Notes under the pieces: generated by a model
Told to the model about the DNA's origin: nothing
The model's input: the letters and a program-made list of their open reading frames with translations, nothing else
Database searches by the model: none
Program-made: the position numbers and the translations under genes
In this document: piece after piece, positions 52,341 through 61,140 of the stretch
Layout of the letters: every line of letters begins with the position of its first letter
Position numbering within the stretch: position 1 is the first letter of the stretch
Assembly: GCA_910585965.1 (NCBI GenBank)
Contig: CAJUHH010000002.1
Span: 62,001 to 126,000, forward strand
Source: an uncultured Lachnospiraceae bacterium
GTDB taxonomy: Bacteria > Bacillota > Clostridia > Lachnospirales > Lachnospiraceae
DNA length: 64,000 nt
Direction: 5' to 3'

Positions 52341-52589
52341 TTAACCATGAAGTTCCTTGTACCACTTGCTGTATTTATACATCCGGTAGGTGGTGCTGAG
52401 TTCTTTTAGCTGTGCCTCATCGGCGCACCTTTCCTTGAAGGCGTTACGTTCGTCCATATCCATACTGACATATTCCATATACGGAATACGGAGTTCAGTA
52501 ATGGAACCGCCGCATTTGGGGCATGTCATCTTGTGGCCGTTCAGCATATGAACGCGGTTGCAGGGCTTACAGTAGTGCATGTACATCAT
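52341..52589 (-). CDS. Small zinc-ribbon protein
   Basis: 82 aa from ATG 52589 (AGGGG ten nt upstream; a second ATG follows at once). HYCKPCNRVHMLNGHKMTCPKC gives two CxxC pairs spaced like a zinc ribbon, followed by a charged helical tail with SMDMDERNAFKERC. Unknown function; small clostridial ribbons of this kind are often nucleic-acid or protein adaptors. Monocistronic. Confidence 0.7.
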   Translation of the reverse strand: MMYMHYCKPCNRVHMLNGHKMTCPKCGGSITELRIPYMEYVSMDMDERNAFKERCADEAQLKELSTTYRMYKYSKWYKELHG

Positions 52590-52824
52590 GAATTCTATTC
52601 CCCTTTTCATATTTGTAATCATTGTAATTAAATACAGTGTATATTTTAATTGGTACTATTAGATTGTGTCAGCTATGACGAAAAAAGTCAATAACTTAAT
52701 GAGAGTAATTCATCGACAAAATGGATAAACTGATTTCCGTGCAAGCTTTTATTTCAGATATTGACGGCAGGGGGATTAGAAGGTATGATGGGAAGAGCAG
52801 ATAGAAAGCATGGAGGAAGAAGGA

Positions 52825-53901
52825 ATGAGGACTTATCTGGTGACAGGCGGGGCGGGTTTTATCGGCTCCAATTATATTCACTATATGTTCAAAAAATATG
52901 GGGACGAGATCCGTATTATTAATGTGGATGCCCTTACGTACGCAGGAAACCTGGAAAATTTGAAGGGCGTGGAAGACAGGGAAAATTACACTTTCGTAAA
53001 AGCGGATATTTGCGATAAGGATGCGATCACGAAAATCTTTGCGGAGAATGATATTGACAGGGTCGTTCATTTTGCGGCGGAAAGCCATGTGGACAGAAGC
53101 ATCCGCAATCCTGAAGTTTTTATTCAGACGAATGTCTTAGGGACGGCGGTGATGCTCAACTGCGCGAAGGCGGCATGGGAGCTGCCGGACGGAACGTTCC
53201 GGGAGGGAAAGAAATTCCTTCATGTATCTACGGACGAGGTATATGGTTCCTTGGAAGAAGACGGGGGATATTTTTATGAAACGACCCCTTATGCGCCGCA
53301 CAGCCCTTATTCGGCGAGCAAAGCGGGATCGGACATGCTGGTAAAGGCATATATGGATACGTATCATTTTCCGGCAAATATTACGAACTGTTCGAATAAT
53401 TACGGGCCGTACCAGTTCCCGGAAAAACTGATCCCGCTGATCATTAACAATGCGCTTCAGGGCAAGAAGCTGCCGGTATATGGAGATGGGAAAAATGTAC
53501 GGGACTGGCTGTATGTGGAAGACCATGCCAAGGCGATCGATATGGTGCAGGAAAAAGGGCGGCTGTTTGAGACGTATAACGTGGGCGGGCATAACGAGAA
53601 GCAGAATATCGAAATTGTCAATATTATCATTGAGACATTGCAGGAAATGCTGCCGGATGACGACCCGAGGAAAGCGCTTGTCAGCAAAGATCTGATTACT
53701 TATGTGGAGGACCGCAAAGGGCATGACAGAAGGTATGCCATTGCGCCGGATAAGATCAAAGCGGAGATCGGCTGGGAGCCGGAAACGATGTTTAAAGAGG
53801 GAATAAGGCTTACGATCCAGTGGTTTTTTGAGCATGAGGAATGGATGAAGAATGTGACGAGCGGCGATTACCAGAAGTATTATGAAGAAATGTACAAGTA
53901 A
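52825..53901 (+). CDS. rmlB: dTDP-glucose 4,6-dehydratase
   Basis: 358 aa. Start at 52825 preceded by GAGGAAGAAGGA. TGGAGFIGSNYIHYM NAD-binding motif, HFAAESHVDRSI, STDEVYGSL, YSASKAGSD (catalytic YxxxK) and NCSNNYGPYQFPEKLIPL are textbook RmlB. It converts dTDP-glucose to dTDP-4-keto-6-deoxyglucose, step two of dTDP-L-rhamnose synthesis, or precursor for other deoxysugars such as one the DegT enzyme might aminate. Followed by a terminator-like hairpin. rmlA and rmlC are nearby; rmlD is not in the window. Confidence 0.97.
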   Translation: MRTYLVTGGAGFIGSNYIHYMFKKYGDEIRIINVDALTYAGNLENLKGVEDRENYTFVKADICDKDAITKIFAENDIDRVVHFAAESHVDRSIRNPEVFIQTNVLGTAVMLNCAKAAWELPDGTFREGKKFLHVSTDEVYGSLEEDGGYFYETTPYAPHSPYSASKAGSDMLVKAYMDTYHFPANITNCSNNYGPYQFPEKLIPLIINNALQGKKLPVYGDGKNVRDWLYVEDHAKAIDMVQEKGRLFETYNVGGHNEKQNIEIVNIIIETLQEMLPDDDPRKALVSKDLITYVEDRKGHDRRYAIAPDKIKAEIGWEPETMFKEGIRLTIQWFFEHEEWMKNVTSGDYQKYYEEMYK

Positions 53902-53922
53902 AACGAAAAAATGATTGTAAAG

Positions 53923-53953
53923 ACTGCCGGGCGGCATAAGTTTGCCCGGCAGT
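53923..53953 (+). terminator. Hairpin after rmlB
   Basis: ACTGCCGGGC / GCCCGGCAGT with an 11-nt loop, followed by GCGGTTT. Strong stem, poor U-run; may reduce rather than stop read-through into the DUF5722-like gene. Confidence 0.55.
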
Positions 53954-53998
53954 GCGGTTTCAGAGCGGGTCATGATGAAGACAAAAGAGGTAAGGTAG

Positions 53999-55837
53999 AT
54001 GAGGCTTGGAAACAGGGAAGAGGGAGAAGGGAAGAAGCGTTATACGGCAGCGGCTGTAGCAGGAGCGTGCATTTTGGCGGTTGTTGGAGGAATGGCTTGT
54101 AAGGCAGTTCTGAACAGGCAGGCGCAGGAAGCCTGGGCCGATCGGATAGAAAGGGAGAAGAAGCAGACGGCAGAGGCGGAAGCGGAGGCCGAAGCGGCCA
54201 TGTCCCGGAGCGAAGAGGTGCTGGAGGCGGCGGCGGATGCCGGGGCAGACGTGTTTGAAATGGTTGGAAAGAGGCCGGATTTTGTGGAACTTGGGGCGGC
54301 GGATACGGAGAACATTGTTACGGTGGAGTCCTGCCTGGTTGACAATAAGACGAGCAATATTGTGCTGAAAGCGGCGGCGGAAGAGATTCCGGCCAGCGAT
54401 GATAATTATTATTATTTGTTTGCCCTGCGGATACATAACGACAGAATCACGGAAGATCTGTCCCCGATCGACCAAAGATATAAAGGATGCGAAGCAAGGT
54501 TCCAGTTTTCCAGGCATATCGGGAGCATAAGCGGGTTATTGTATAAGTATGTGGTGGCAGTAAAGAAAGATGATAAGTTTGTGCCGGTGAGCAAGCCTTG
54601 TTATGTAACCAATCCGGAGGAAATATCAGTATATAAGTCCAATGGAAAGGATGCGGACTCGAAAAAGGGTCTTTTGATCGACCCGGATAAGCTTTTGTCG
54701 GAAGAACTGGACGACCTGGGGATCAAACATGCGGCATATAACATTCCGATGTCGAGAATCCTGGGGCAGTCCGACAAGGAAGAGTACCCTCCTGTGGAAT
54801 ATGCTTATAATGGGAAGGGGTACACTTTTAACGGGGAAGTGATTTCGGAATACGACCTGATATTTAAGACCCTTACGGAGAAAGAGATCGAGATTACAGT
54901 TATTTTGCTGAATGATGTCGTTCCATCCCATCCGCAGCTGATCCACCCCCAGGCACGTTCCGGCATAGGGACAGCGCCTTATTATGCGTTTAACGGAGCG
55001 GATGAAGAGGGCGTGGAATATCTGGCGGCGGTCAGTTCTTTTCTGGCAGAGCGGTATTCGGGAAGGGCGAACGGCAGGGGGGTCGTTGCAAACTGGATCA
55101 TCGGAAATGAGATCAATGCAAGAAAAGACTGGAATTATATGGAGTATACCAGCATCCGCTCCTATGTCAAAGAGTATGTCAGGGCATTCCGCGTGTTCTA
55201 TAATTCGATCAAAAGCATTAACGGCGCCAGCAGGGTATTTATTTCCCTGGACCAGCGATGGGACAGCAATTCCAGCAATCCGGTCCATTATGACGCGAAG
55301 GATATATTGGATGAGTTCAACAGGCAGATCAGAGAAGAAGGGAATATCGATTGGGGACTGGCGATCCATCCGTACAATGTTCCGCTGACCTCGCCTTATA
55401 TCTGGAAGGATTCCATCTATGTGAAGGATTCGCCGGATACCCCGATGGTGACAATGGCGAATATCGATATCGTGACGGATTATCTGCAGCAGGAGGAATT
55501 CCTTACGGAAGGAGGAAACGTGCGCCCGGTGACAATCAGCGAGCTTGGGTATACTTCTTCCGACGGAGAGGATGTGCAGGCGGCGGCGATCGTGTATGCC
55601 TATAAAGCGGCGGAGGCGAACCCGTATATCGAATCGATATTGTTTTCCAGGCAGACGGATGCAGAGGAAGAGATGGCCCAGGGGCTTGCTCTGGGGATCA
55701 ACCATGTGGACGGAACCCGGAAATACGTATATAATGTGTACAAATATATGGATACGGAGCAAGAGGGGAAATATACGGATTTTGCGAAAAAGATCATAGG
55801 AATCAGCGATTGGGAAACAGTGGTAAAAGAGCAGTAA
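53999..55837 (+). CDS. DUF5722-like membrane-anchored glycosidase-fold protein
   Basis: 612 aa. One N-terminal membrane helix (about 17-38), an acidic coiled-coil-prone stretch (EREKKQTAEAEAEAEAAM), a beta domain, then a TIM-barrel-like region. WIIGNEIN (E371) and TISELGYTS (E515) have the spacing and sequence of the acid/base and nucleophile glutamates of clan A glycosidases, and LAIHPYNVPL lies between them. Matches the DUF5722 family by layout. Probably trims or remodels the extracellular rhamnose-type polymer whose synthesis genes surround it. Confidence 0.8.
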   Translation: MRLGNREEGEGKKRYTAAAVAGACILAVVGGMACKAVLNRQAQEAWADRIEREKKQTAEAEAEAEAAMSRSEEVLEAAADAGADVFEMVGKRPDFVELGAADTENIVTVESCLVDNKTSNIVLKAAAEEIPASDDNYYYLFALRIHNDRITEDLSPIDQRYKGCEARFQFSRHIGSISGLLYKYVVAVKKDDKFVPVSKPCYVTNPEEISVYKSNGKDADSKKGLLIDPDKLLSEELDDLGIKHAAYNIPMSRILGQSDKEEYPPVEYAYNGKGYTFNGEVISEYDLIFKTLTEKEIEITVILLNDVVPSHPQLIHPQARSGIGTAPYYAFNGADEEGVEYLAAVSSFLAERYSGRANGRGVVANWIIGNEINARKDWNYMEYTSIRSYVKEYVRAFRVFYNSIKSINGASRVFISLDQRWDSNSSNPVHYDAKDILDEFNRQIREEGNIDWGLAIHPYNVPLTSPYIWKDSIYVKDSPDTPMVTMANIDIVTDYLQQEEFLTEGGNVRPVTISELGYTSSDGEDVQAAAIVYAYKAAEANPYIESILFSRQTDAEEEMAQGLALGINHVDGTRKYVYNVYKYMDTEQEGKYTDFAKKIIGISDWETVVKEQ

Positions 55838-55866
55838 ATACAACGGTTCCATTTTAAAAAAAGCTA

Positions 55867-55875
55867 TGATATAAT
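55867..55875 (+). promoter_or_regulatory. Extended -10 promoter upstream of rmlA
   Basis: TGATATAAT is an extended -10 (TGnTATAAT) 24 bp before the rmlA start; the -35 region is poor. Could add transcription of the rmlA-to-exporter genes. Confidence 0.4.
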
Positions 55876-55898
55876 GAATGGCGAAGGAGGATTATAGG

Positions 55899-56768
55899 AT
55901 GAAAGGGATTATATTGGCGGGCGGAAGCGGGACGAGGCTCTATCCGCTGACAAAAGCGATTTCGAAGCAGATTATGCCGGTTTATGATAAACCGATGATA
56001 TATTATCCATTGTCTACGTTGATGCTGGCGGGCATACGGGAGATATTGATTATTTCCACGCCGAGGGATCTGCCCGTATTTGAGGACTTGTTCGGGACGG
56101 GGGAACAGCTTGGCTTAAGGATCGAGTATGCGGTGCAGGAGTACCCGAGGGGACTGGCAGACGCTTTTATTATAGGGGCGGATTTTATCGGGCAGGACAG
56201 CGTGGCGCTGGTGCTGGGGGATAATATTTTTTACGGGCAGAGCTTCTCCAGGGTGCTGAAAGAAGCGGCATCCAGGGAAAAAGGGGCGACGATCTTCGGC
56301 TATTATGTCAGAGACCCGAGGGAATACGGGGTCGTGGAGTTCGATGAGAACGGCCGGGCGCTTTCTATAGAGGAAAAGCCGGAAAAACCGAAGAGCAATT
56401 ACGCGGTGCCGGGATTATATTTCTATGATAATGAAGTGGTAGAGATTGCGAAAAATGTGAAGCCTTCCGCCAGGGGGGAAATAGAGATTACAAGCATCAA
56501 CAATGAATATTTGCAGCGGGGTACTTTGATGGTGGAAACGTTGGGAAGAGGGTTCGCATGGCTGGATACGGGAAATCACAATTCCCTTTTGGATGCGGCG
56601 GATTTTGTGGCGGCTGTCCAGAAAAGGCAGGGGATGTATATTTCCTGCATAGAGGAGATTGCTTATAAAAGGGGATTTATTACAAAGGAGCAGCTTCTGA
56701 AGCTGGCAGAGCCGCTGATGAAGACGGATTATGGAAAATATATGGTAGAGGTTGCGAATGGGCTCTAA
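55899..56768 (+). CDS. rmlA: Glucose-1-phosphate thymidylyltransferase
   Basis: 289 aa from ATG 55899 (GGAGG). GIILAGGSGTRLYPLTKAIS nucleotide motif, KQIMPVYDKPMIYYPLS, GDNIFYG, and FAWLDTGNHNSLLDA are diagnostic of RmlA. It forms dTDP-glucose from glucose 1-phosphate and dTTP, the first step to dTDP-rhamnose. The start of the GH25 gene overlaps its end by 11 bp, so wall lysozyme and nucleotide-sugar enzyme are translated from one message. Confidence 0.97.
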   Translation: MKGIILAGGSGTRLYPLTKAISKQIMPVYDKPMIYYPLSTLMLAGIREILIISTPRDLPVFEDLFGTGEQLGLRIEYAVQEYPRGLADAFIIGADFIGQDSVALVLGDNIFYGQSFSRVLKEAASREKGATIFGYYVRDPREYGVVEFDENGRALSIEEKPEKPKSNYAVPGLYFYDNEVVEIAKNVKPSARGEIEITSINNEYLQRGTLMVETLGRGFAWLDTGNHNSLLDAADFVAAVQKRQGMYISCIEEIAYKRGFITKEQLLKLAEPLMKTDYGKYMVEVANGL

Positions 56769-58149
56769 TGTAAAACATGTTGTGATATGGATGATCGTGC
56801 TTATGTTCGTGGCAGTGGCCGGTATATTCTTGTATGCCAATATCCGCTCCGACGAGGAAAGGGAGGCATCTGCGGCTTTGGAGGAAGAAGGCGGTGCGGG
56901 AGAAGAAGGGGTGGCACAGGCCGATCCGATGCAAATCGGCAATGACACCAGGGCTTTTTTAGCGGATGAAACCTTTTTTGACCCGGACAAGCAGCCTTAT
57001 TCCTCCATCGAGAAGATAGACGGGAAGAGCCTGTCTCTGCTCATGACTTCGGTGCAGAAGGATCTGCGTATCCAGATCGTGGATAATGCGGGCAAGCTTG
57101 TAACGGGAGAGAATTTCTGCGTGGTATTAAACGGGAATAAAGAATACCAGGACGACGACAAGGACGGCGTTATTTACATTGAATATCTCCGCGCCGGGGA
57201 TTATGAAGTGGAATTGAAAGAAGTGGAAGGCTACCGCATCCCGGATACCAGCACGAAGATAACGGTCAAACAAAGCGTGGAGTATGTGGTGATCGATGAC
57301 ATTGACTTGCTGATCCTGACGGAGGACCAGGTCAATGCGGAGCTGGAGGATCTGGAAGCTAACGATGCGCTGGACGATGCGGACAAATCGGAAATTACCG
57401 GAATGCAGGAAGGGAATCCGAATGCGAAGATGGGCATCGATGTTTCCAAGTGGAACAAGGAGATCGATTGGGATAAGGTAAAAAATGCCGGCGTGGAATT
57501 CGCGATTATCCGGGTGGGCTACCGCGGCGCTACGACAGGGGCTTTGGTAGAGGATCCTTATTTCGAGAAGAATATAAAAGGAGCGATACGCGCGGGGATC
57601 CCGGTGGGAGTTTATTTCTTTACGCAGGCGACAGACGTAGTGGAAGCGGTGGAAGAGGCCAGCATGGTCATGGCGCTTTGCCGGGATTATAAGATCACCT
57701 ATCCGGTATTTATTGATGTGGAAGGACTCGGGGGAAGCGGACGGGCGGACGGCTTGGATGTGGAAACAAGAACGGCGGTCAGCCGGGCTTTTTGTGCGAC
57801 GATAGAAAGCGAGGGCTATCGTGCGGGCGTTTATTCTTCCAGAAACTGGCTGAACCAGATGCTGGATATGGATAAGCTGAAAGATTATGTGGTATGGCTG
57901 GCAGAATATAGGGATGTGCCTATTTACCAGGGATATTACCATATGTGGCAGTATACCTCCAACGGAAGCGTGGACGGTATCGAAGGAAGAGTGGATTTCA
58001 ACCTGAGTTATTTGAAGATAGAGAATCCTTTTCCTGATGTTGTTTCGGAAGAGGAGGAAGAAGAAACGGAGATCACGCCAGAAGATATTTCGGAAGAAGA
58101 GATCGAAGAACCGAAACCGATCGGCGGGACGGCGAACGCTGATTTTTAA
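56758..58149 (+). CDS. GH25 lysozyme with membrane anchor and SpaA-like domain
   Basis: 463 aa. N-terminal signal-anchor helix (about 6-28), acidic linker, a Cna-B/SpaA-like beta domain (about 95-180; LRIQIVDNAGKLVTGENFCV ... EVEGYRIPDTS), then a GH25 barrel from about 222: MGIDVSKWNKEIDW (D228) and VFIDVEGLG (D320, E322) supply the catalytic acids. Acidic C-terminal tail. Cleaves the muramic acid-GlcNAc bond in peptidoglycan from the membrane surface, perhaps opening the wall for polymer attachment or export. Overlaps rmlA and precedes rmlC by 27 bp. Confidence 0.92.
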   Translation: MGSNVKHVVIWMIVLMFVAVAGIFLYANIRSDEEREASAALEEEGGAGEEGVAQADPMQIGNDTRAFLADETFFDPDKQPYSSIEKIDGKSLSLLMTSVQKDLRIQIVDNAGKLVTGENFCVVLNGNKEYQDDDKDGVIYIEYLRAGDYEVELKEVEGYRIPDTSTKITVKQSVEYVVIDDIDLLILTEDQVNAELEDLEANDALDDADKSEITGMQEGNPNAKMGIDVSKWNKEIDWDKVKNAGVEFAIIRVGYRGATTGALVEDPYFEKNIKGAIRAGIPVGVYFFTQATDVVEAVEEASMVMALCRDYKITYPVFIDVEGLGGSGRADGLDVETRTAVSRAFCATIESEGYRAGVYSSRNWLNQMLDMDKLKDYVVWLAEYRDVPIYQGYYHMWQYTSNGSVDGIEGRVDFNLSYLKIENPFPDVVSEEEEEETEITPEDISEEEIEEPKPIGGTANADF

Positions 58150-58176
58150 AAAAAGACAGAGAAGGAGTTGGAAAAA

Positions 58177-58734
58177 GTGGGTAAGATAACGGTAGAAACT
58201 TGTGGAATCGAAGGGCTGAAAGTGATCGTCCCAAAGGTCTTCGGGGACGAAAGAGGGTATTTTATGGAGACATACCATTATGAGGATTATAAAGCGGCGG
58301 GGATCGGGCAGGTGTTCGTGCAGGACAATCAGTCGTCTTCCAGAAAAGGGGTTCTCAGAGGGCTTCATTTCCAGAAGGAGTTTCCGCAGGATAAGCTGGT
58401 TCGCGTCCTGAGCGGGGAAGTGTTCGATGTGGCGGTGGATCTGAGGGAGGGCAGCCCTACTTTTGGCAAGTGGTTCGGAGTGGTGCTTTCTGCGGAAAAT
58501 AAGAAGCAGTTTTTTATCCCGAAGAATTTCGCCCATGGTTTCCTTGTGCTGTCGGATTATGCGGAGTTCGCTTATAAGTGTACGGACTTTTACCATCCCA
58601 ACGATGAGGGAGGGATCCTTTATAATGATCCGGAGATAGGCGTGGAATGGCCGATTCCGGAGGGAATGGAATTGATCATGTCCGAAAAGGACCAGAAGTG
58701 GGGCGGCATAAAGGAATATTTGGCGGATAAATAA
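58177..58734 (+). CDS. rmlC: dTDP-4-dehydrorhamnose 3,5-epimerase
   Basis: 185 aa from GTG 58177, 9 nt after AAGGAG; a TTG at 58168 touches that site. Cupin fold: FGDERGYFMETYH, NQSSSRKGVLRGLHFQ with the catalytic histidine, VFDVAVDLREGSPTFG, and FAHGFLVLSDYAEFAYKCTD. Standard RmlC. Converts dTDP-4-keto-6-deoxyglucose to the 4-keto-L-rhamnose form; the final reductase RmlD is not in this window. Confidence 0.95.
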   Translation: MGKITVETCGIEGLKVIVPKVFGDERGYFMETYHYEDYKAAGIGQVFVQDNQSSSRKGVLRGLHFQKEFPQDKLVRVLSGEVFDVAVDLREGSPTFGKWFGVVLSAENKKQFFIPKNFAHGFLVLSDYAEFAYKCTDFYHPNDEGGILYNDPEIGVEWPIPEGMELIMSEKDQKWGGIKEYLADK

Positions 58735-58749
58735 GGATGCTTGATAAAG

Positions 58750-59796
58750 ATGGTAGAGAAAACGGCAAAGCATAAGAAAAATGGAAATAGAGGGGCGAAA
58801 CGCCGAAAAGGGTATTCGTCAAAAAGGACGGCCATCGGTGTTTTTTACATTCTGGCCGTCATATTGGCGGCCGTCGTACTGCTCCATCATAATCCGCTGG
58901 CGGACCAGACGACGGAAATGATGAAAAAGGTAATGGCCTGCCTGCTGATCACTTTTACCTGTGTTATTTTCGGTATTTTTTATGACCGCCTGACAGTTCT
59001 TCCGAAGGAGCTTTACCAGAGCAGGCGGCTGATCTGGAAGCTGGCGAAAAATGATTTTAAAAAGAGATATGCGGGTTCTTATCTCGGAATGGTCTGGGCA
59101 TTTGTGCAGCCTGTGGTGACAGTGGTCATGTACTGGATCGTGTTTGACAGGGTATTTAATACGAGGAGCCAGCTTGTGGCAGGGGGGATCGAGGTTCCCT
59201 ATGTGCTGTACCTGACGGCGGGGCTGGTTCCGTGGTTTTATTTTTCCGAATCTTTGAGCAACGGCACGACGGCGCTGCTGGAATATAATTATCTTGTGAA
59301 AAAAGTGGTATTTAAAATCAGTATCTTGCCCATCATAAAGGTGATAGCGGCTACGTTTATCCATGCTTTTTTTGTGTGCGTATTGCTTGTGATCGCGGTC
59401 GGTTACGGCTATTATCCGAGCGTTTATACGTTGCAGATTTTCTATTATAGTTTTTGCGAGTTCATGCTTGTGCTGGCGATCAGCTATGTCACCTGTGCGG
59501 TGGTTGTTTTTTTCAGGGATCTGCAGCAGATCATTAATATCGCGCTCCAGATCGGGATGTGGGCGACGCCGATTCTCTGGGATATTTCGGTGCTGACCGA
59601 CCAGATGAAGCCGTTTTTTAAGCTGAATCCGATGGTTTATATTGTGAATGGATACCGCAGCGCGATCTATGAACAGGAATGGTTTTTCGAACATTTTTAT
59701 TCCTCTACTTATTTCTGGATTTTTACGGTTACGCTTTTCTGCATTGGTTCTTTGATCTTTAAAAGGCTGAAGGTGCATTTTGCAGATGTCTTGTAA
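58750..59796 (+). CDS. Polysaccharide ABC exporter permease (Wzm/TagG type)
   Basis: 348 aa; ATG 58750 is used, though TTG 58741 three bases after AAGGA is possible. The ABC-2 permease core starts near residue 95 (RRLIWKLAKNDFKKRYAGSYLGMVWAFVQPVVTVVMYWIVF) and shows six helices, with SLSNGTTALLEYNYLVKKVVF and MWATPILWDISVL typical of Wzm/TagG. Two extra N-terminal helices (about 30-50 and 65-85) precede the core and are not usual in the family. Exports a lipid-linked polymer with the following ATPase. Confidence 0.9.
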   Translation: MVEKTAKHKKNGNRGAKRRKGYSSKRTAIGVFYILAVILAAVVLLHHNPLADQTTEMMKKVMACLLITFTCVIFGIFYDRLTVLPKELYQSRRLIWKLAKNDFKKRYAGSYLGMVWAFVQPVVTVVMYWIVFDRVFNTRSQLVAGGIEVPYVLYLTAGLVPWFYFSESLSNGTTALLEYNYLVKKVVFKISILPIIKVIAATFIHAFFVCVLLVIAVGYGYYPSVYTLQIFYYSFCEFMLVLAISYVTCAVVVFFRDLQQIINIALQIGMWATPILWDISVLTDQMKPFFKLNPMVYIVNGYRSAIYEQEWFFEHFYSSTYFWIFTVTLFCIGSLIFKRLKVHFADVL

Positions 59797-59826
59797 TCGA
59801 TGCACAGCGGCGACATGGGGGTCAGT

Positions 59827-61098
59827 ATGAAAAAGAAGATAGCGATCCAGGTAAAGAGTCTGGATAAAATATATAAATTATATGATAAGCCTTCGGATCG
59901 GATGAAGGAGGCGCTTGGCCTTTCCAAAAAGAAGAAATATAAGGAGCATCATGCCCTGGATCAGGTGGATCTGACGATTTACCAGGGGGAAACGGTGGGG
60001 ATCATCGGCACGAACGGCTCCGGGAAATCGACGATTCTGAAGATCATTACCGGGGTTTTGAATCCTTCCGGAGGGAAAGTGACGGTAAACGGGCGAATTT
60101 CCGCGCTTCTGGAACTCGGCGCGGGATTTAACATGGAATATAACGGAATTGAAAATATCTATTTGAACGGCACGATGATCGGCTTTTCTGAAAAAGAGAT
60201 CGATGAAAAGATGGAGGCCATCCTGGAATTCGCGGATATCGGCGATTATGTGTACCAGCCGGTAAAGACGTATTCCAGCGGCATGTTTGTCCGCCTTGCG
60301 TTTGCCGTGGCGATCAATATCGAGCCGGAGATCCTGATCGTGGATGAGGCGCTGTCGGTAGGGGATGTGTTTTTTCAGGCGAAGTGTTACCACAAGTTCG
60401 AGGAGTTTAAGGAGATGGGGAAAACGATCCTCTTTGTGAGCCATGATTTGAGCAGCATCAGCAAGTATTGTGACCGGGTGGTATTGCTCAATCAGGGAGT
60501 GAAGCTGGGGGAGGGTTCTCCCAAAGAAATGATCGATGTATATAAACGCGTGCTGGTAGGCCAGTATGAGATGCAGGAACAGGAAGGGGCAAACCTTCTG
60601 GAAGATAAAGACATAGCGGCTGCGGCAAAGATGGGAGTGAATCCGGAACTGCTGGAGTACGGGACGAACGCGGCTAAAATTATAGAATATTATATTACGG
60701 ATGACAAAGGGATACATACCACTGCGGTGATCAAGGGGCAGGAATTCAGCATCCATATGAAGGTGGACTTTATGGAGGATGTGCCGGCGCCTATTTTTGC
60801 TTTTACGATAAAAAATATTAAGGGGACGGAGATCACAGGCACGAATACCATGGTGGAAAAAGCATTTCTGGAACCGGCGCAGGCGGGCGCGAAAAAGGAA
60901 GCCGTCTTTACACAGAAAATGAGCTTGCAGGGAGGAGAATATCTGCTTTCCCTGGGGGTGACGGGATATGAGAGGGATAAGTTTGAAGTGTATCATAGAT
61001 TGTACGATGTATTGAACCTTACGGTCATATCGGATAAAGATACGGTCGGGTTCTATGATATGGGAACGAAGGCCGAGGTGCATGACAGGGCAGAATAG
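59827..61098 (+). CDS. Polysaccharide ABC exporter ATPase with C-terminal glycan-binding-type domain (Wzt type)
   Basis: 423 aa. ABC domain: GTNGSGKST (Walker A), ELGAGFNMEYNGIENIYLNG, TYSSGMFVRLAFAVA (signature) and LIVDEALSVGD (Walker B). After about residue 245 a beta-rich domain (TAVIKGQEFSIHMKVDF ... FYDMGTKAEVHDRA) resembles the C-terminal carbohydrate-binding domain of Wzt from O-antigen exporters that recognise a modified chain end. This pairs well with the following methyltransferase/kinase-like gene as the enzyme adding that end cap. Confidence 0.93.
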   Translation: MKKKIAIQVKSLDKIYKLYDKPSDRMKEALGLSKKKKYKEHHALDQVDLTIYQGETVGIIGTNGSGKSTILKIITGVLNPSGGKVTVNGRISALLELGAGFNMEYNGIENIYLNGTMIGFSEKEIDEKMEAILEFADIGDYVYQPVKTYSSGMFVRLAFAVAINIEPEILIVDEALSVGDVFFQAKCYHKFEEFKEMGKTILFVSHDLSSISKYCDRVVLLNQGVKLGEGSPKEMIDVYKRVLVGQYEMQEQEGANLLEDKDIAAAAKMGVNPELLEYGTNAAKIIEYYITDDKGIHTTAVIKGQEFSIHMKVDFMEDVPAPIFAFTIKNIKGTEITGTNTMVEKAFLEPAQAGAKKEAVFTQKMSLQGGEYLLSLGVTGYERDKFEVYHRLYDVLNLTVISDKDTVGFYDMGTKAEVHDRAE

Positions 61099-61140
61099 GG
61101 CGGCGTAGCCGGAAAGTCAGTTTTGGCAAGGAGAGGCAGT

